Shown here: in pieces, positions 1 to 11,808 of the stretch
How the letters are laid out: every line of letters begins with the position of its first letter
How positions within the stretch are numbered: position 1 is the first letter of the stretch
From: Kineococcus sp. NBC_00420
GTDB taxonomy: Bacteria; Actinomycetota; Actinomycetes; Actinomycetales; Kineococcaceae
Assembly (NCBI RefSeq): GCF_036021035.1
Contig: NZ_CP107930.1
Coordinates: forward strand, 5,108,006-5,172,005
Direction: 5' to 3'
Length of the DNA stretch: 64,000 nt
The notes under the pieces: generated by a model
Databases searched by the model: none
What the model was told of the DNA's origin: nothing
Seen by the model: the letters and a program-made list of their open reading frames with translations, nothing else
Made by a program: the position numbers and the translations under genes

Positions 1-329
1 TGGACCGGATCGCCGCCCACGGGCTCGGCAGCCGCAGCGCGGTGCAGCTGGGCTTCGTCGAGGAGGGCATCGGGTTCCTGCGCCAGGGCGCGCGCTCGTT
101 CGTCGTCCCGATCGGAGACGTCCTCGGCGTCGGCCACGGGCCGGGCATGGTCGGCAAGTGGATCGGCAAGGAGAAGGGGCTCATCGTCCTCCGCTGGAAG
201 CTGGGGGACAGGGTCGTCGACACGGGAGTGAAACCGCGACACCCCGCCGAGGGTGCGGCGTTCGCGGAGCAGGTGGAGGAACTCGTGCGCAAGCACAAGA
301 ACACGAAGAACCCCGGAGGTGCCCAGTGA
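1..329 (+). CDS. PH-like domain protein upstream of carA (5' partial)
   Basis: The gene is cut by the left edge of the window; its frame is open from base 3 and ends at TGA 327-329, leaving about 108 C-terminal residues. The visible part is a small beta-rich domain with the stretch [11 protein letters not shown] and a basic, Lys-rich tail. In actinobacteria a PH-like, often membrane-anchored protein of unknown function sits directly before carA, and this fits that position and style. No catalytic motif is visible, and any N-terminal membrane segment would lie outside the window. Its stop overlaps the carA GTG start, so the two genes are probably co-transcribed and translationally coupled. The family call rests mainly on context. 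Confidence 0.7.
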   Translation, partial: DRIAAHGLGSRSAVQLGFVEEGIGFLRQGARSFVVPIGDVLGVGHGPGMVGKWIGKEKGLIVLRWKLGDRVVDTGVKPRHPAEGAAFAEQVEELVRKHKNTKNPGGAQ

Positions 330-1488
330 GCGACCGCGTTCCCGCCGTGCTCGTCCTCGAGGACGGCCGCACGTTCCACGGACAGGCCTACGGCCGCGTG
401 GGTCAGACCGTCGGTGAGGCGGTGTTCTCCACCGGCATGACCGGCTACCAGGAGACGCTGACCGACCCCAGCTACCACCGCCAGGTCGTCGTCATGACCG
501 CCCCGCACGTCGGGAACACCGGCTACAACGACGAGGACCAGGAGTCGGGCCGGATCTGGGTCGCCGGCTACGTCGTCCGCGACCCCGCGCGCACCCCCTC
601 GAACTGGCGCTCGCAGCGCGGTCTCGGCGAGGAGCTCGACGCCCAGGGGGTCGTCGGGATCTCCGGGGTCGACACCCGCGCGCTGACCCGGCACCTGCGC
701 GAACGCGGCGCGATGAAGGTCGGGGTGTTCTCCGGCGACGCCGCCGCGAAGTCGCCCGCGGAACTGCTGCAGGCCGTGCACGACGCCCCCGACATGGAGG
801 GCACCGACCTCGCCTCGCTGGTCAGCACCGACGCGGACTACGTCGTGCCGGCCGTGGGGGAGCGGCGGTTCTCCGTCACCGCCGTCGATCTCGGCATCAA
901 GTCGATGACCCCGCACCGCCTCGCGGAACGCGGGATCGACGTGACCGTCGTGCCCTCGACCGTGACCCTGGAGCAGGTGCTGACCTCCGGGCCGGACGGG
1001 AGCGCCCCCGACGGGGTGTTCTTCTCCAACGGCCCGGGCGACCCGGCCGCCGCGACCCACGAGATCGAGGTCCTGCAGGGGGTGCTGGAGCGCCGGATCC
1101 CGTTCTTCGGGATCTGCTACGGCAACCAGCTCCTCGGTCGTGCGCTCGGGTTCGGGACCTACAAGCTCAAGTACGGCCACCGCGGGATCAACCAGCCGGT
1201 GATGGACCTCACGACCCGCAAGGTCGAGGTCACCGCGCACAACCACGGTTTCGCCGTGGACGGAACCGCCGGGGAGGTTCGCGACACCCCCTACGGGCGG
1301 GCCGAGGTGAGCCACGTCGGGCTCAACGACGGCGTCGTCGAGGGGCTGCGCTGCCTGGACGCGCCGGCGTTCTCCGTGCAGTACCACCCGGAGGCGGCGG
1401 CCGGTCCGCACGACGCCTCCTACCTGTTCGACCGGTTCGTCGACCTCATGGCGAACCCGGTGCACGACGACCACGAGAAGGACGCCTG

Positions 1489-1489
<1 letters not shown>
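326..1489 (+). CDS. carA: Carbamoyl-phosphate synthase small subunit
   Basis: This is the glutamine-hydrolysing subunit (387 aa) that passes ammonia to CarB for carbamoyl phosphate, the precursor of pyrimidines and arginine, in the cytoplasm. The N-terminal CPSase_sm domain has [15 protein letters not shown]; the C-terminal class I amidotransferase domain has the nucleophile Cys264 in [12 protein letters not shown] and the partners His354 and Glu356 in QYHPEA. The usual GHQ after the nucleophile reads GNQ here. I chose GTG at 326 because GGAGGT lies at 315-320 and the family start MxxxPAxLVLEDGR fits; an in-frame start at 158 would add an unrelated sequence that overlaps the preceding gene. 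It overlaps the upstream stop by 4 bases and carB by 1 base. Confidence 0.97.
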
Positions 1490-4790
<3,301 letters not shown>

Positions 4791-4794
<4 letters not shown>

Positions 4795-5642
4795 GGCCGA
4801 CGGCGCGCTTCGGGGAGCGCCTCGCCGCGGCGATGGCCGCGCACGGTCCGCTGTGCGCGGGCATCGACCCGCACGCCCCGCTGCTCGCGGCGTGGGGACT
4901 GAGCGACGACGCCGCGGGCGTCGAACGGTTCGGCCGCACGGTCGTCGAGGCGCTCGCCGGGAACGTCGCCTGCGTCAAACCGCAGGCGGCGTTCTTCGAA
5001 CGGCACGGCTCCCGCGGGGTGGCCGCGCTGGAACGTGTCGTCGCCGACGCCCGCGCGGCCGGTCTGCTGACGATCGTCGACGCCAAGCGCGGGGACATCG
5101 GCTCGACCATGGCCGCCTACGCCGACGCGTTCGTGGGCGACTCGCCGCTGGCCGGGGACGCCGTCACGGTCTCGCCCTACCTGGGGTTCGGGTCGTTGCG
5201 CCCGGTCCTGGACCTGGCCTTGGCGAACGGCCGGGGCGTCTTCGTGCTGGCGCTCACCTCGAACGCGGAGGGGGCCGGCGTCCAGCACGCGCTCGGTCAC
5301 GACGGTCGCTCCGTCGCCCGGGCCGTCGCGGAGTCCGCGGCGCGGGAGAACTCCGGTGCGTCGCCCTTCGGTGACGTCGGTCTCGTCGTCGGCGCGACCG
5401 TGGGTTCCGCCGTGGAGGACCTGGGCATCGACCTCGACGCCGTGAACGGTCCGCTGCTGGCCCCCGGGGTCGGCGCGCAGGGTGCGACCGCGCAGGACCT
5501 GCAGCGGGTGTTCGGCCATGGGCGCCGGTTGGTGCTCGCGTCCAGTTCGCGGGAGGTCCTGCAGGCCGGACCCGACGTGACGGCCCTGCGCGACGCGGCC
5601 CGTCGCAGCGCGGACGCGGTCGGAGCGGCGCTGGCCCGCTAG
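4791..5642 (+). CDS. pyrF: Orotidine-5'-phosphate decarboxylase (class 2)
   Basis: It converts OMP to UMP, the last step of de novo UMP synthesis. The 283-aa length and the motif [16 protein letters not shown], which holds the catalytic Asp-Lys pair, mark the class 2 (mycobacterial/myxobacterial) form and not the roughly 230-aa class 1 enzyme. The N-terminus has LCAGIDPH and the middle [10 protein letters not shown], both family-typical. The GTG start overlaps the carB TGA as GTGA, and no Shine-Dalgarno is obvious, so translation is probably coupled to carB. It is the last gene of the carAB-pyrF unit. Confidence 0.95.
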
Positions 5643-5661
5643 CCGCGGCACCACCGCTCAC

Positions 5662-5667
5662 TACGAT
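5662..5667 (+). promoter_or_regulatory. -10 hexamer TACGAT, possible leaderless promoter
   Basis: TACGAT is followed after 6 nt by a GTG at 5674. The same arrangement (TAnnnT, 6-8 nt, start codon) occurs before many genes in this window. No good -35 is evident. It would drive the mini-ORF at 5674 and the small gene at 5706 separately from pyrF. Confidence 0.5.
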
Positions 5668-5673
5668 GGACGG

Positions 5674-5706
5674 GTGCTCCTGCGACACCCCGGCGAGACC
5701 TGCTGA
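5674..5706 (+). CDS. Possible leaderless 10-codon mini-ORF
   Basis: GTG at 5674 opens a 10-codon frame (VLLRHPGETC) that stops at TGA 5704-5706, and that stop overlaps the ATG of the next gene as TGATG. The GTG lies 6 nt after a TACGAT hexamer, so it would be the first codon of a leaderless mRNA. The next gene has no clear Shine-Dalgarno, which makes re-initiation from this mini-ORF plausible. The peptide itself shows no recognisable feature. This is an inference from spacing only. Confidence 0.35.
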   Translation: MLLRHPGETC

Positions 5707-5987
5707 TGCCCTCGAAGGAGATCGCCCGGGGGCTCGCGGCCCTCACGGTGACGGCCGTCGAGGTCGGTCACGACGAGCTCGAGGCGCGGCGTCAGGTCGG
5801 TGCCTCCCTGCGCGGGCTCTCGCTGGACCCGGTGACGATCCTGCGCGAGGCCGTCGCCGCCGTCGCCGAGCTCGCCCCGGCCGAGATGCGGGTCGCGGGC
5901 GGCGAACGGCAACTCCTCGCCGCGTTGGAGGCCCGCGCCTGGCTGGAGCGGATGACCGTCGACACCGCGAGCGGCACCCCCCTCTGA
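5706..5987 (+). CDS. Small hypothetical protein (93 aa)
   Basis: I do not recognise this 93-aa protein. It is mostly alpha-helical in character, Ala/Leu/Glu-rich and acidic, with no membrane segment, signal peptide, Cys pair or nucleotide-binding motif. The ATG at 5706 overlaps the stop of a 10-codon mini-ORF (TGATG) and has only a weak purine stretch before it, so coupling to that mini-ORF is likely. It is followed at once by a strong hairpin and the nuclease gene has its own promoter, so it appears to be a short stand-alone transcript or the tail of the pyrimidine operon. Coding support is codon use and the tight fit between a promoter and a terminator. Confidence 0.6.
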   Translation: MPSKEIARGLAALTVTAVEVGHDELEARRQVGASLRGLSLDPVTILREAVAAVAELAPAEMRVAGGERQLLAALEARAWLERMTVDTASGTPL

Positions 5988-5988
5988 C

Positions 5989-6023
5989 CCGTGATCCCGC
6001 GGGGAATCCCCGCGGGATCACGG
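5989..6023 (+). terminator. 17-bp palindromic hairpin
   Basis: Bases 5989-6005 are perfectly complementary to 6007-6023 around a single central A, giving a stem of about 15 bp with a small loop. It begins 2 nt after the stop of the 93-aa gene. There is no T-run, which is usual for high-GC actinobacterial terminators. The palindrome would work on either strand. Confidence 0.75.
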
Positions 6024-6052
6024 GGCGGGGGGAGGTGTTCACCGTGAGGTGG

Positions 6053-6080
6053 TTGTGTCGTTGCTGAGAGTGGCTAGGTT
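6053..6080 (+). promoter_or_regulatory. Promoter of the secreted nuclease gene
   Basis: TTGTGT (6053-6058), a 16-nt spacer and TAGGTT (6075-6080) resemble a housekeeping sigma promoter. Transcription would begin near 6087, about 30 nt before the ATG at 6117. A G-rich ribosome-binding stretch lies near 6103-6109. Confidence 0.55.
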
Positions 6081-6116
6081 GCTCCCGATCACGGAACCGA
6101 CCGGGGGGACCCACTC

Positions 6117-7910
6117 ATGCGCCGCGCCCGACTGCTGACCGGGGGCGCGCTCGCCCTCGTCCTCGCGAGCCCACTGCTCACCGCCCTGCCCGCCACGGCG
6201 ACCGGCTGCGCCGCGCCCACGCAGGCCGTCGGTGCCGTCCAGGGCACCGGTGACGTCAGCCCCCTCGCCGGTCGGACCGTCACCGTGAGCGGGACCGTCG
6301 TCGGCGACGTCCCGGGGTTGTCCGGCTTCTACCTCCAGGACGGCGGCGATCGGGACCGCGCGACCTCCGACGGCGTCTTCGTGTACGCGCCGGACGCCGC
6401 CGTCGACCTGGGCGACACGGTGACCGCGACCGGCGCGGTGAGCGAGTACTCCGGCCAGACCCAGGTCTCGGCCCGCGGCGGCGTCACCGTCTGCGCCGAG
6501 GGGTCGGCGAGGAACCTGCCGAAGGCCGCGAAGCTGGACCTCCCCGCCGACCCCGCCGCCCGGGAGCGCCTCGAGGGCATGCTCGTCGCCCCGGCCGACG
6601 CGCTGACGGTCAGCGAGGTCTACGACCTCACCCGCTTCGGGGAGCTGACCCTGTCCGCAGGCGGCCGGCTCGTCCAGCCCACCGAACTGGCCCGCCCGGG
6701 CTCGCCCCGCGCGCAGCGCATCGCGACGGACAACGCGAACTCCAGCATCGTCCTCGACGACGCCTCGAGCGCCCGCACCAGCACGACGGAGCGGCCCTAC
6801 CTCTCGGCCACCACCCCCGTCCGGGTGGGCGACGTCGTGCGGTTCCGCGAACCGCTCGTCCTCGGCCACGGGTTCGACGCCTGGCGGTTGCAGCCCGCCG
6901 ACGGCACCGCCGACGGGGTGTTCGCGGCCCAGGACACCCGGGAACGCCGCCCCTACCGCGTCGGCGGTGACGTGCAGATCGGGGCCTTCAACGTCCTGAA
7001 CTACTTCCTGACCTTCACGGGCCCGGACGCGCGGGGGGCCGCGGACCAGGCGGGGCTCGACGCCCAGGCCGCCAAGATCGTGCCGGCGATCAGGGCCCTC
7101 GGGGCCGACGTCGTGACCCTCATGGAGATCGAGGACACCGACTCCACCGGACTCACCCCCGGCAACGCCGACACCGCTCTCGCCGACCTCACGCGCCGGT
7201 TGAACGCGGCGGGCGACGGGCACTGGTCCTACGTCCCGATGCCGGCCGAGCTGTACGGGGTGCAGCGCGACGCGATCCGCAGCGCCATCGTCTACCGCGA
7301 CGACACCGTCCGGGCACTGGGCGCCCCCGTCGGCCTCGTCGACGAGAGCGTCTGGTCCAACGCCCGCGAACCGCAGGCGCAGACCTTCGTGCAGGTCGGA
7401 CGGGGGAGGACCGACCGGTTCACCGTGGTGGCGAACCACTTCAAGTCCAAGGGTTCCGGTGACGACGCCGTCGGCGACGACGCCGACTCCGGCGACGGGC
7501 AGGGAGCCTGGAACGGCGCCCGGGTGCGCCAGGCCGCGTCGCTGGCCGGGTTCGCGGACCGGTTGCGCCGCAGCACGGGTGACCCCGACGTCGTCCTGCT
7601 CGGCGACTTCAACTCCTACACGCGGGAGGACCCGATCGAGGAACTGCGTCGCGACGGGTTCACCGACCTGGGCTCGAGGTTCGACGCCGGTCGCTACAGC
7701 TACGTCTTCGACGCCCTCTCCGGTTCCCTCGACCACGCGCTGGCCACCCGGGAGCTGACGCGGAAGATCACCGGCGTGGCGCACTGGAACGTCAACTCGG
7801 TGGAGTCCTTCGCCTACGAGTACGACGGGGACCCGGCGCTGTACGCGGCGAACCCCTACCGCTCCAGCGACCACGACCCGCTGGTCATCGGCATCGACCT
7901 GGCGCGCTGA
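6117..7910 (+). CDS. Secreted ExeM/NucH-type endonuclease
   Basis: This is a 597-aa exported DNase of the ExeM/NucH group. The N-terminus is a Sec signal peptide (basic MRRAR, hydrophobic stretch, PATATG cleavage region around residue 28-30). Residues about 40-130 form an OB-fold-like nucleic-acid binding region, and from about residue 285 (VQIGAFNVLNYF) there is an endonuclease/exonuclease/phosphatase domain with VTLMEIEDTD, VVANHFKSKG, VVLLGDFNSY, SLDHALAT and SSDHDPL, which carry the metal and catalytic Asn/Glu/His/Asp residues. No LPxTG anchor follows, so the enzyme is probably released. A likely role is extracellular DNA degradation for nutrients; this is inferred from the family. It is monocistronic. 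Confidence 0.88.
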   Translation: MRRARLLTGGALALVLASPLLTALPATATGCAAPTQAVGAVQGTGDVSPLAGRTVTVSGTVVGDVPGLSGFYLQDGGDRDRATSDGVFVYAPDAAVDLGDTVTATGAVSEYSGQTQVSARGGVTVCAEGSARNLPKAAKLDLPADPAARERLEGMLVAPADALTVSEVYDLTRFGELTLSAGGRLVQPTELARPGSPRAQRIATDNANSSIVLDDASSARTSTTERPYLSATTPVRVGDVVRFREPLVLGHGFDAWRLQPADGTADGVFAAQDTRERRPYRVGGDVQIGAFNVLNYFLTFTGPDARGAADQAGLDAQAAKIVPAIRALGADVVTLMEIEDTDSTGLTPGNADTALADLTRRLNAAGDGHWSYVPMPAELYGVQRDAIRSAIVYRDDTVRALGAPVGLVDESVWSNAREPQAQTFVQVGRGRTDRFTVVANHFKSKGSGDDAVGDDADSGDGQGAWNGARVRQAASLAGFADRLRRSTGDPDVVLLGDFNSYTREDPIEELRRDGFTDLGSRFDAGRYSYVFDALSGSLDHALATRELTRKITGVAHWNVNSVESFAYEYDGDPALYAANPYRSSDHDPLVIGIDLAR

Positions 7911-7957
7911 CGGGGACCCGGCGACCCGTCCCCGGAGCCCGCGGGGACCCCCTCCCG

Positions 7958-7987
7958 TTGCAGGGCTGTGACCAGGGTGGATAGGTT
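7958..7987 (+). promoter_or_regulatory. Promoter of mihF
   Basis: TTGCAG (7958-7963) and TAGGTT (7982-7987) are separated by 18 nt. Transcription would start near 7994, giving a leader of about 73 nt before the GTG at 8067. Confidence 0.55.
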
Positions 7988-8066
7988 CAGCCGAACTCCT
8001 CCTGGTGTTCGTCCGCTCGACCGGGCGACACCGCAGAAACTCGAGTGGACGACCCGAGGTGACTAC

Positions 8067-8417
8067 GTGGCTCTGCCTCCCCTGACCGCCGAACAGCGCG
8101 CCGCTGCGCTGGAGAAGGCGGCTGCCGCCCGCCGGGAACGCGCCGCGGTGAAGCACCGCCTGAAGTACACCGGCGGTGACCTCGAAGAGGTCATCAAGGA
8201 CGGCCAGGAGAACGAGGTCCTGGGCAAGATGAAGGTCTCCGCGCTGCTGGAGTCGTTGCCGAACGTGGGCAAGGTCCGCGCGAAGCAGATCATGGAGGAG
8301 ATCGGGATCTCGGAGTCGCGCCGCGTGCGGGGCCTCGGGGCGCACCAGATCGCCGCCCTGGTCGACCGGTTCGGGAACCACCGCTCCCCGGACCACGCCG
8401 CCGGGAGCACCTCCTGA
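8067..8417 (+). CDS. mihF: Integration host factor, actinobacterial type
   Basis: This 116-aa protein is the actinobacterial integration host factor, a nucleoid-associated, DNA-bending protein unrelated to proteobacterial IHF. The core [20 protein letters not shown] is a helix-hairpin/H2TH-like DNA-binding element and is highly conserved; [19 protein letters not shown] completes it. I chose GTG 8067 ([18 protein letters not shown]), the family start, with GAGGTGA at 8056-8062; an upstream in-frame start at 7968 lies inside the promoter. The neighbours gmk-rpoZ-coaBC-metK match the conserved actinobacterial order. Confidence 0.93.
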   Translation: MALPPLTAEQRAAALEKAAAARRERAAVKHRLKYTGGDLEEVIKDGQENEVLGKMKVSALLESLPNVGKVRAKQIMEEIGISESRRVRGLGAHQIAALVDRFGNHRSPDHAAGSTS

Positions 8418-9001
8418 ACGCTGCGACCCCGCGCCTGACCGTCCTGGCCGGCCCCACGGCCGTCGGGAAGGGCACCGTCTCCGCCGACCTCCGCGCGCGC
8501 TACCCCGAGGTCTGGATCTCGGTGTCGGCGACGACCAGGGCCCAGCGTCCCGGCGAGGTCGACGGGGTGCACTACCACTTCGTCTCCGAGGACGTCTTCG
8601 ACGGCTACGTGCGCGACGGCGAGCTGCTGGAGTGGGCCCGCGTCCACGGCCGCCACCGCTACGGCACGCCGCGTCGTCCCGTCGCCGACGTGCTGGCCTC
8701 CGGTCGACCGGCGCTGCTGGAGATCGACCTCGCGGGTGCCCGCCAGGTCCGGGAGGCGATCCCCGTCACCGGCCTGAACGCCCAGTTCGTCTTCCTCGCC
8801 CCGCCCAGCTGGGACGAACTCGTGCGCCGCCTGGTCGGTCGCGGGACGGAGTCGGAGGAGGAGCGCGAGCGCCGCCTGGCCACCGCGAAGGTCGAACTGG
8901 CGGCCGAACCGGAGTTCGACGTGACCATCTACAACGACGACGTGCGCCGGGCGACCGACGAGCTCGTAGGATGCATGGGTCTACCGGTCCACCCTGCGTG
9001 A
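8414..9001 (+). CDS. gmk: Guanylate kinase
   Basis: It phosphorylates GMP to GDP. The P-loop is GPTAVGKGT near residue 13, followed by the GMP-binding region [21 protein letters not shown], the [14 protein letters not shown] segment and the lid. From this start the protein is 195 aa, a normal length. No ATG, GTG or TTG occurs in frame between codons upstream inside mihF and the P-loop; the first canonical start (8522) would remove the P-loop. CTG at 8414 overlaps the mihF TGA as CTGA, with GGGAG at 8403-8407 spaced 6 nt before it, so a CTG start is my best reading. The 5' end is uncertain; the identity is not. Confidence 0.9.
   Translation: MNAATPRLTVLAGPTAVGKGTVSADLRARYPEVWISVSATTRAQRPGEVDGVHYHFVSEDVFDGYVRDGELLEWARVHGRHRYGTPRRPVADVLASGRPALLEIDLAGARQVREAIPVTGLNAQFVFLAPPSWDELVRRLVGRGTESEEERERRLATAKVELAAEPEFDVTIYNDDVRRATDELVGCMGLPVHPA
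8967..8972 (+). promoter_or_regulatory. Possible -10 for rpoZ inside the end of gmk
   Basis: TAGGAT lies in the 3' end of gmk, about 64 nt before the rpoZ start. The -35 region is not convincing. It could give rpoZ-coaBC-metK transcription that does not depend on the mihF promoter. Confidence 0.3.
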
Positions 9002-9035
9002 TGGACCGGACGCTTTCGAACCGAGGAGAACCATC

Positions 9036-9302
9036 GTGGCTGGAACCGTCGCAGCGCCCGAGGGCATCACCAACCCGCCCATCGACGACCTGCTGACGGC
9101 CGCCGACTCCAAGTACGCCCTGGTCATCTACGCCGCCAAGCGCGCGCGTCAGATCAACGCGTACTACTCCCAGCTGGGCGAGGGCCTGCTGGAGTACGTC
9201 GGTCCGCTCGTCGAGACCCACGTGCAGGAGAAGGCGCTGTCCGTCGCCATGCGTGAGATCAACGAGGGTCTGCTGACGTCGGAGCCGATCGAGCAGCAGT
9301 GA
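9036..9302 (+). CDS. rpoZ: RNA polymerase omega subunit
   Basis: This 88-aa protein is the omega subunit, which helps assemble and stabilise RNA polymerase by binding beta-prime. The family core reads [20 protein letters not shown] and [16 protein letters not shown], followed by the conserved [18 protein letters not shown] 9036 is preceded by GAGGAGAA near 9021-9028. It lies 34 nt after gmk and overlaps coaBC by 4 bases (GTGA). Confidence 0.96.
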   Translation: MAGTVAAPEGITNPPIDDLLTAADSKYALVIYAAKRARQINAYYSQLGEGLLEYVGPLVETHVQEKALSVAMREINEGLLTSEPIEQQ

Positions 9303-10558
9303 GCACCACCCGTGGCCCCGGGAACGGCCCGCGCGTCGTCCTCGGGGTCGCGGGGGGCATCGCCGCGTACAAGGCGGCGCTGCTGCTGCGCGAGCTGACC
9401 GAGTCCGGGCACGACGTGACCGTCGTGCCCACCGCGGCCTCCGAGCACTTCGTCGGGCGCGCGACGTGGGAGGCGTTGTCCGGGAAGCCGGTCGCCACCG
9501 ACGTCTGGAGCCACGCCGACGAGGTCCCCCACGTCCGGCTGGGCCGGCACGCGGACCTCGTGGTCGTCGCCCCCGCGACCGCCGACCTGCTGGGTCGGGC
9601 GGCGCACGGCCTCGCCGACGACCTGCTGACCAACGTGCTGCTGACGGCGACCTGCCCGGTGCTGCTGGCCCCGGCGATGCACACCGAGATGTGGCTCAAC
9701 CCGGCCGTCCAGGCCAACGTCGCGCTGCTGCGCTCGCGCGGGACCACCGTGCTGGAACCGGCCTCCGGGCGGCTCACCGGTGCCGACACCGGGCCCGGGC
9801 GCATGCCCGAACCCGCCGACATCGCCGCCGCCTGCCGTCGTCTGCTGGCCTCCGGAGCGCGGTCCTACGACCTCGCGGGGCGACGGGTCGTCGTCTCCGC
9901 GGGCGGGACCCGCGAACCGCTGGACCCGGTGCGCTTCCTCGGCAACCGCTCCTCGGGTCGCCAGGGGGTCGCGCTGGCCGCGGCCGCCGCCGCGCGGGGC
10001 GCGGTCGTGACCCTCGTCGCCGCGCACGTCGAGGTCCCCGACCCCTCCGGCGTCGAGGTCGTCCGCGTCGCGACCGCCGCCGAGCTGGGGGAGACCGTCC
10101 GGGCGCTCGCCGCCTCCGCCGACGTCGTCGTGATGGCCGCGGCCGTCGCCGACTTCCGCCCCGCGACCCGCGCCGGCAACAAGATCAAGAAGTCCGACGA
10201 CCCGGCCCGCGACCCGGTCGTGGTGCTCGAACGCACCGACGACGTCCTCGCCGGGCTGGTCCGCGAGCGCGCCGGCGCCGCACCCGTGATCGTCGGGTTC
10301 GCCGCCGAGACGGGCGACGAGTCCGGCACCGTCCTCGAGCACGGCCGGGCGAAGCTGACCCGCAAGGGCTGCGACCTGCTGGTGCTGAACGAGGTGGGGG
10401 AGGCGAAGGGCTTCGCGACCCCCACGAACGCCGTCACGATCCTCGGTGCCGACGGTTCCGAGCGCGAGGTGGCCGAGGCGAGCAAGGACGTCGTGGCCGA
10501 CGCGGTGTGGGACGCCGTGGTGCCTATGCTGACGTCCGCCGTCACACTGACGACGTGA
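9299..10558 (+). CDS. coaBC: Bifunctional PPC synthetase / PPC decarboxylase
   Basis: This 419-aa bifunctional enzyme makes 4'-phosphopantothenoylcysteine and decarboxylates it to 4'-phosphopantetheine in coenzyme A synthesis. The N-terminal CoaC flavoprotein (about residues 10-190) has [20 protein letters not shown], the catalytic His region [19 protein letters not shown] and PAMHTEMW in place of the common PAMNxxMW. The C-terminal CoaB domain (about 195-400) starts [18 protein letters not shown], with [16 protein letters not shown] and a Lys-rich loop. The GTG start overlaps the rpoZ stop. It belongs to the gmk-rpoZ-coaBC-metK run. Confidence 0.95.
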   Translation: MSTTRGPGNGPRVVLGVAGGIAAYKAALLLRELTESGHDVTVVPTAASEHFVGRATWEALSGKPVATDVWSHADEVPHVRLGRHADLVVVAPATADLLGRAAHGLADDLLTNVLLTATCPVLLAPAMHTEMWLNPAVQANVALLRSRGTTVLEPASGRLTGADTGPGRMPEPADIAAACRRLLASGARSYDLAGRRVVVSAGGTREPLDPVRFLGNRSSGRQGVALAAAAAARGAVVTLVAAHVEVPDPSGVEVVRVATAAELGETVRALAASADVVVMAAAVADFRPATRAGNKIKKSDDPARDPVVVLERTDDVLAGLVRERAGAAPVIVGFAAETGDESGTVLEHGRAKLTRKGCDLLVLNEVGEAKGFATPTNAVTILGADGSEREVAEASKDVVADAVWDAVVPMLTSAVTLTT

Positions 10559-10584
10559 AGGACCCGTTTGGAGACTGGAGCCCC

Positions 10585-11787
10585 GTGACGACCCCGCTTC
10601 GCCTGTTCACGTCCGAGTCGGTCACCGAGGGCCACCCGGACAAGATCTGCGACCAGATCTCCGACGGGATCCTCGACGCGCTGCTGGCCCAGGACCCCAG
10701 GAGCCGGGTCGCGGTCGAGACGATGGTCACGACCGGCCTCGTGCACGTGGCCGGCGAGGTCACCACCGAGGCCTACGCCGACATCCCCACGATCGTGCGC
10801 CGGACGTTGCTGGACATCGGCTACGACTCCTCGGCGAAGGGTTTCGACGGCCGCACCTGCGGCGTCGAGGTCTCGATCGGTTCGCAGTCCCCGGACATCG
10901 CCCAGGGCGTCGACTCGGCGTGGGAGAACCGCCAGGACGGCGGCGGGGAAGACCCCCTCGACCTGCAGGGCGCCGGTGACCAGGGCCTGATGTTCGGCTA
11001 CGCCTGCGACGAGACCCCCGAGCTCATGCCGTTGCCGATCCACCTGGCCCACCAGCTCTCCCAGCGGCTCTCGCAGGTGCGCAAGAAGGGGGAGATCCCC
11101 TACCTGCGTCCCGACGGCAAGACCCAGGTGACGGTCGGCTACGACGGCGACAAGGCCGTCCGCCTCGACACCGTCGTGCTCTCCACCCAGCACGAGCCGG
11201 ACGTGGACCTGATCAAGACGCTGACCCCGGACGTGCGCCGCTTCGTCATCGAACCCGTGCTGGAGAGTCTCGACCTCGACACCTCCGACATCCGCCTGCT
11301 GGTGAACCCGACGGGCCGCTTCGAGATCGGCGGCCCGATGGGCGACGCCGGTCTCACCGGCCGCAAGATCATCGTCGACACCTACGGGGGCATGTCCCGC
11401 CACGGCGGCGGCGCGTTCTCCGGCAAGGACCCCTCGAAGGTCGACCGCTCCGCCGCGTACGCCATGCGCTGGGTCGCGAAGAACGTCGTCGCGGCTGGTC
11501 TCGCGACCCGCTGCGAGGTCCAGGTCGCCTACGCCATCGGCAAGGCGCAGCCCGTCGGGCTCTACGTGGAGACGTTCGGCACCGAGAAGGTCGCCCGCGC
11601 CCGCATCGAGTCCGCCATCCGCGACGTGTTCGACCTGCGTCCCGCCGCCATCGTGCGCGACCTGCAGCTCCTGCAGCCGATCTACGCCCAGACGGCCGCC
11701 TACGGCCACTTCGGCCGGGAACTGCCCGGGTTCACCTGGGAGCGCACCGACCGGGTCGAGCAGCTGCGCGCCGCGACGGGTGCCTGA
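10585..11787 (+). CDS. metK: S-adenosylmethionine synthase
   Basis: It forms S-adenosylmethionine from methionine and ATP, in the cytoplasm. Family motifs are [19 protein letters not shown] at the N-terminus, [12 protein letters not shown] in the middle and [16 protein letters not shown] later. From GTG 10585 the protein is 400 aa, the usual length, with GGAG at 10577-10580. Another in-frame GTG at 10555 overlaps the coaBC stop as GTGA and would add ten residues; I prefer 10585 because its N-terminus matches the family. I see no SAM riboswitch in the 26-nt gap. Confidence 0.96.
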   Translation: MTTPLRLFTSESVTEGHPDKICDQISDGILDALLAQDPRSRVAVETMVTTGLVHVAGEVTTEAYADIPTIVRRTLLDIGYDSSAKGFDGRTCGVEVSIGSQSPDIAQGVDSAWENRQDGGGEDPLDLQGAGDQGLMFGYACDETPELMPLPIHLAHQLSQRLSQVRKKGEIPYLRPDGKTQVTVGYDGDKAVRLDTVVLSTQHEPDVDLIKTLTPDVRRFVIEPVLESLDLDTSDIRLLVNPTGRFEIGGPMGDAGLTGRKIIVDTYGGMSRHGGGAFSGKDPSKVDRSAAYAMRWVAKNVVAAGLATRCEVQVAYAIGKAQPVGLYVETFGTEKVARARIESAIRDVFDLRPAAIVRDLQLLQPIYAQTAAYGHFGRELPGFTWERTDRVEQLRAATGA

Positions 11788-11808
11788 CCCTCACCTTGCC
11801 CGCTGATC

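Noticed and set aside
8522-9001. A shorter guanylate kinase starting at GTG 8522
   Set aside because: This start would remove the P-loop GPTAVGKGT and the first strand, which lie in the same open frame just upstream.
10559-10584. A SAM riboswitch before metK
   Set aside because: Only 26 nt separate coaBC and metK and no riboswitch elements are present there or in the end of coaBC.
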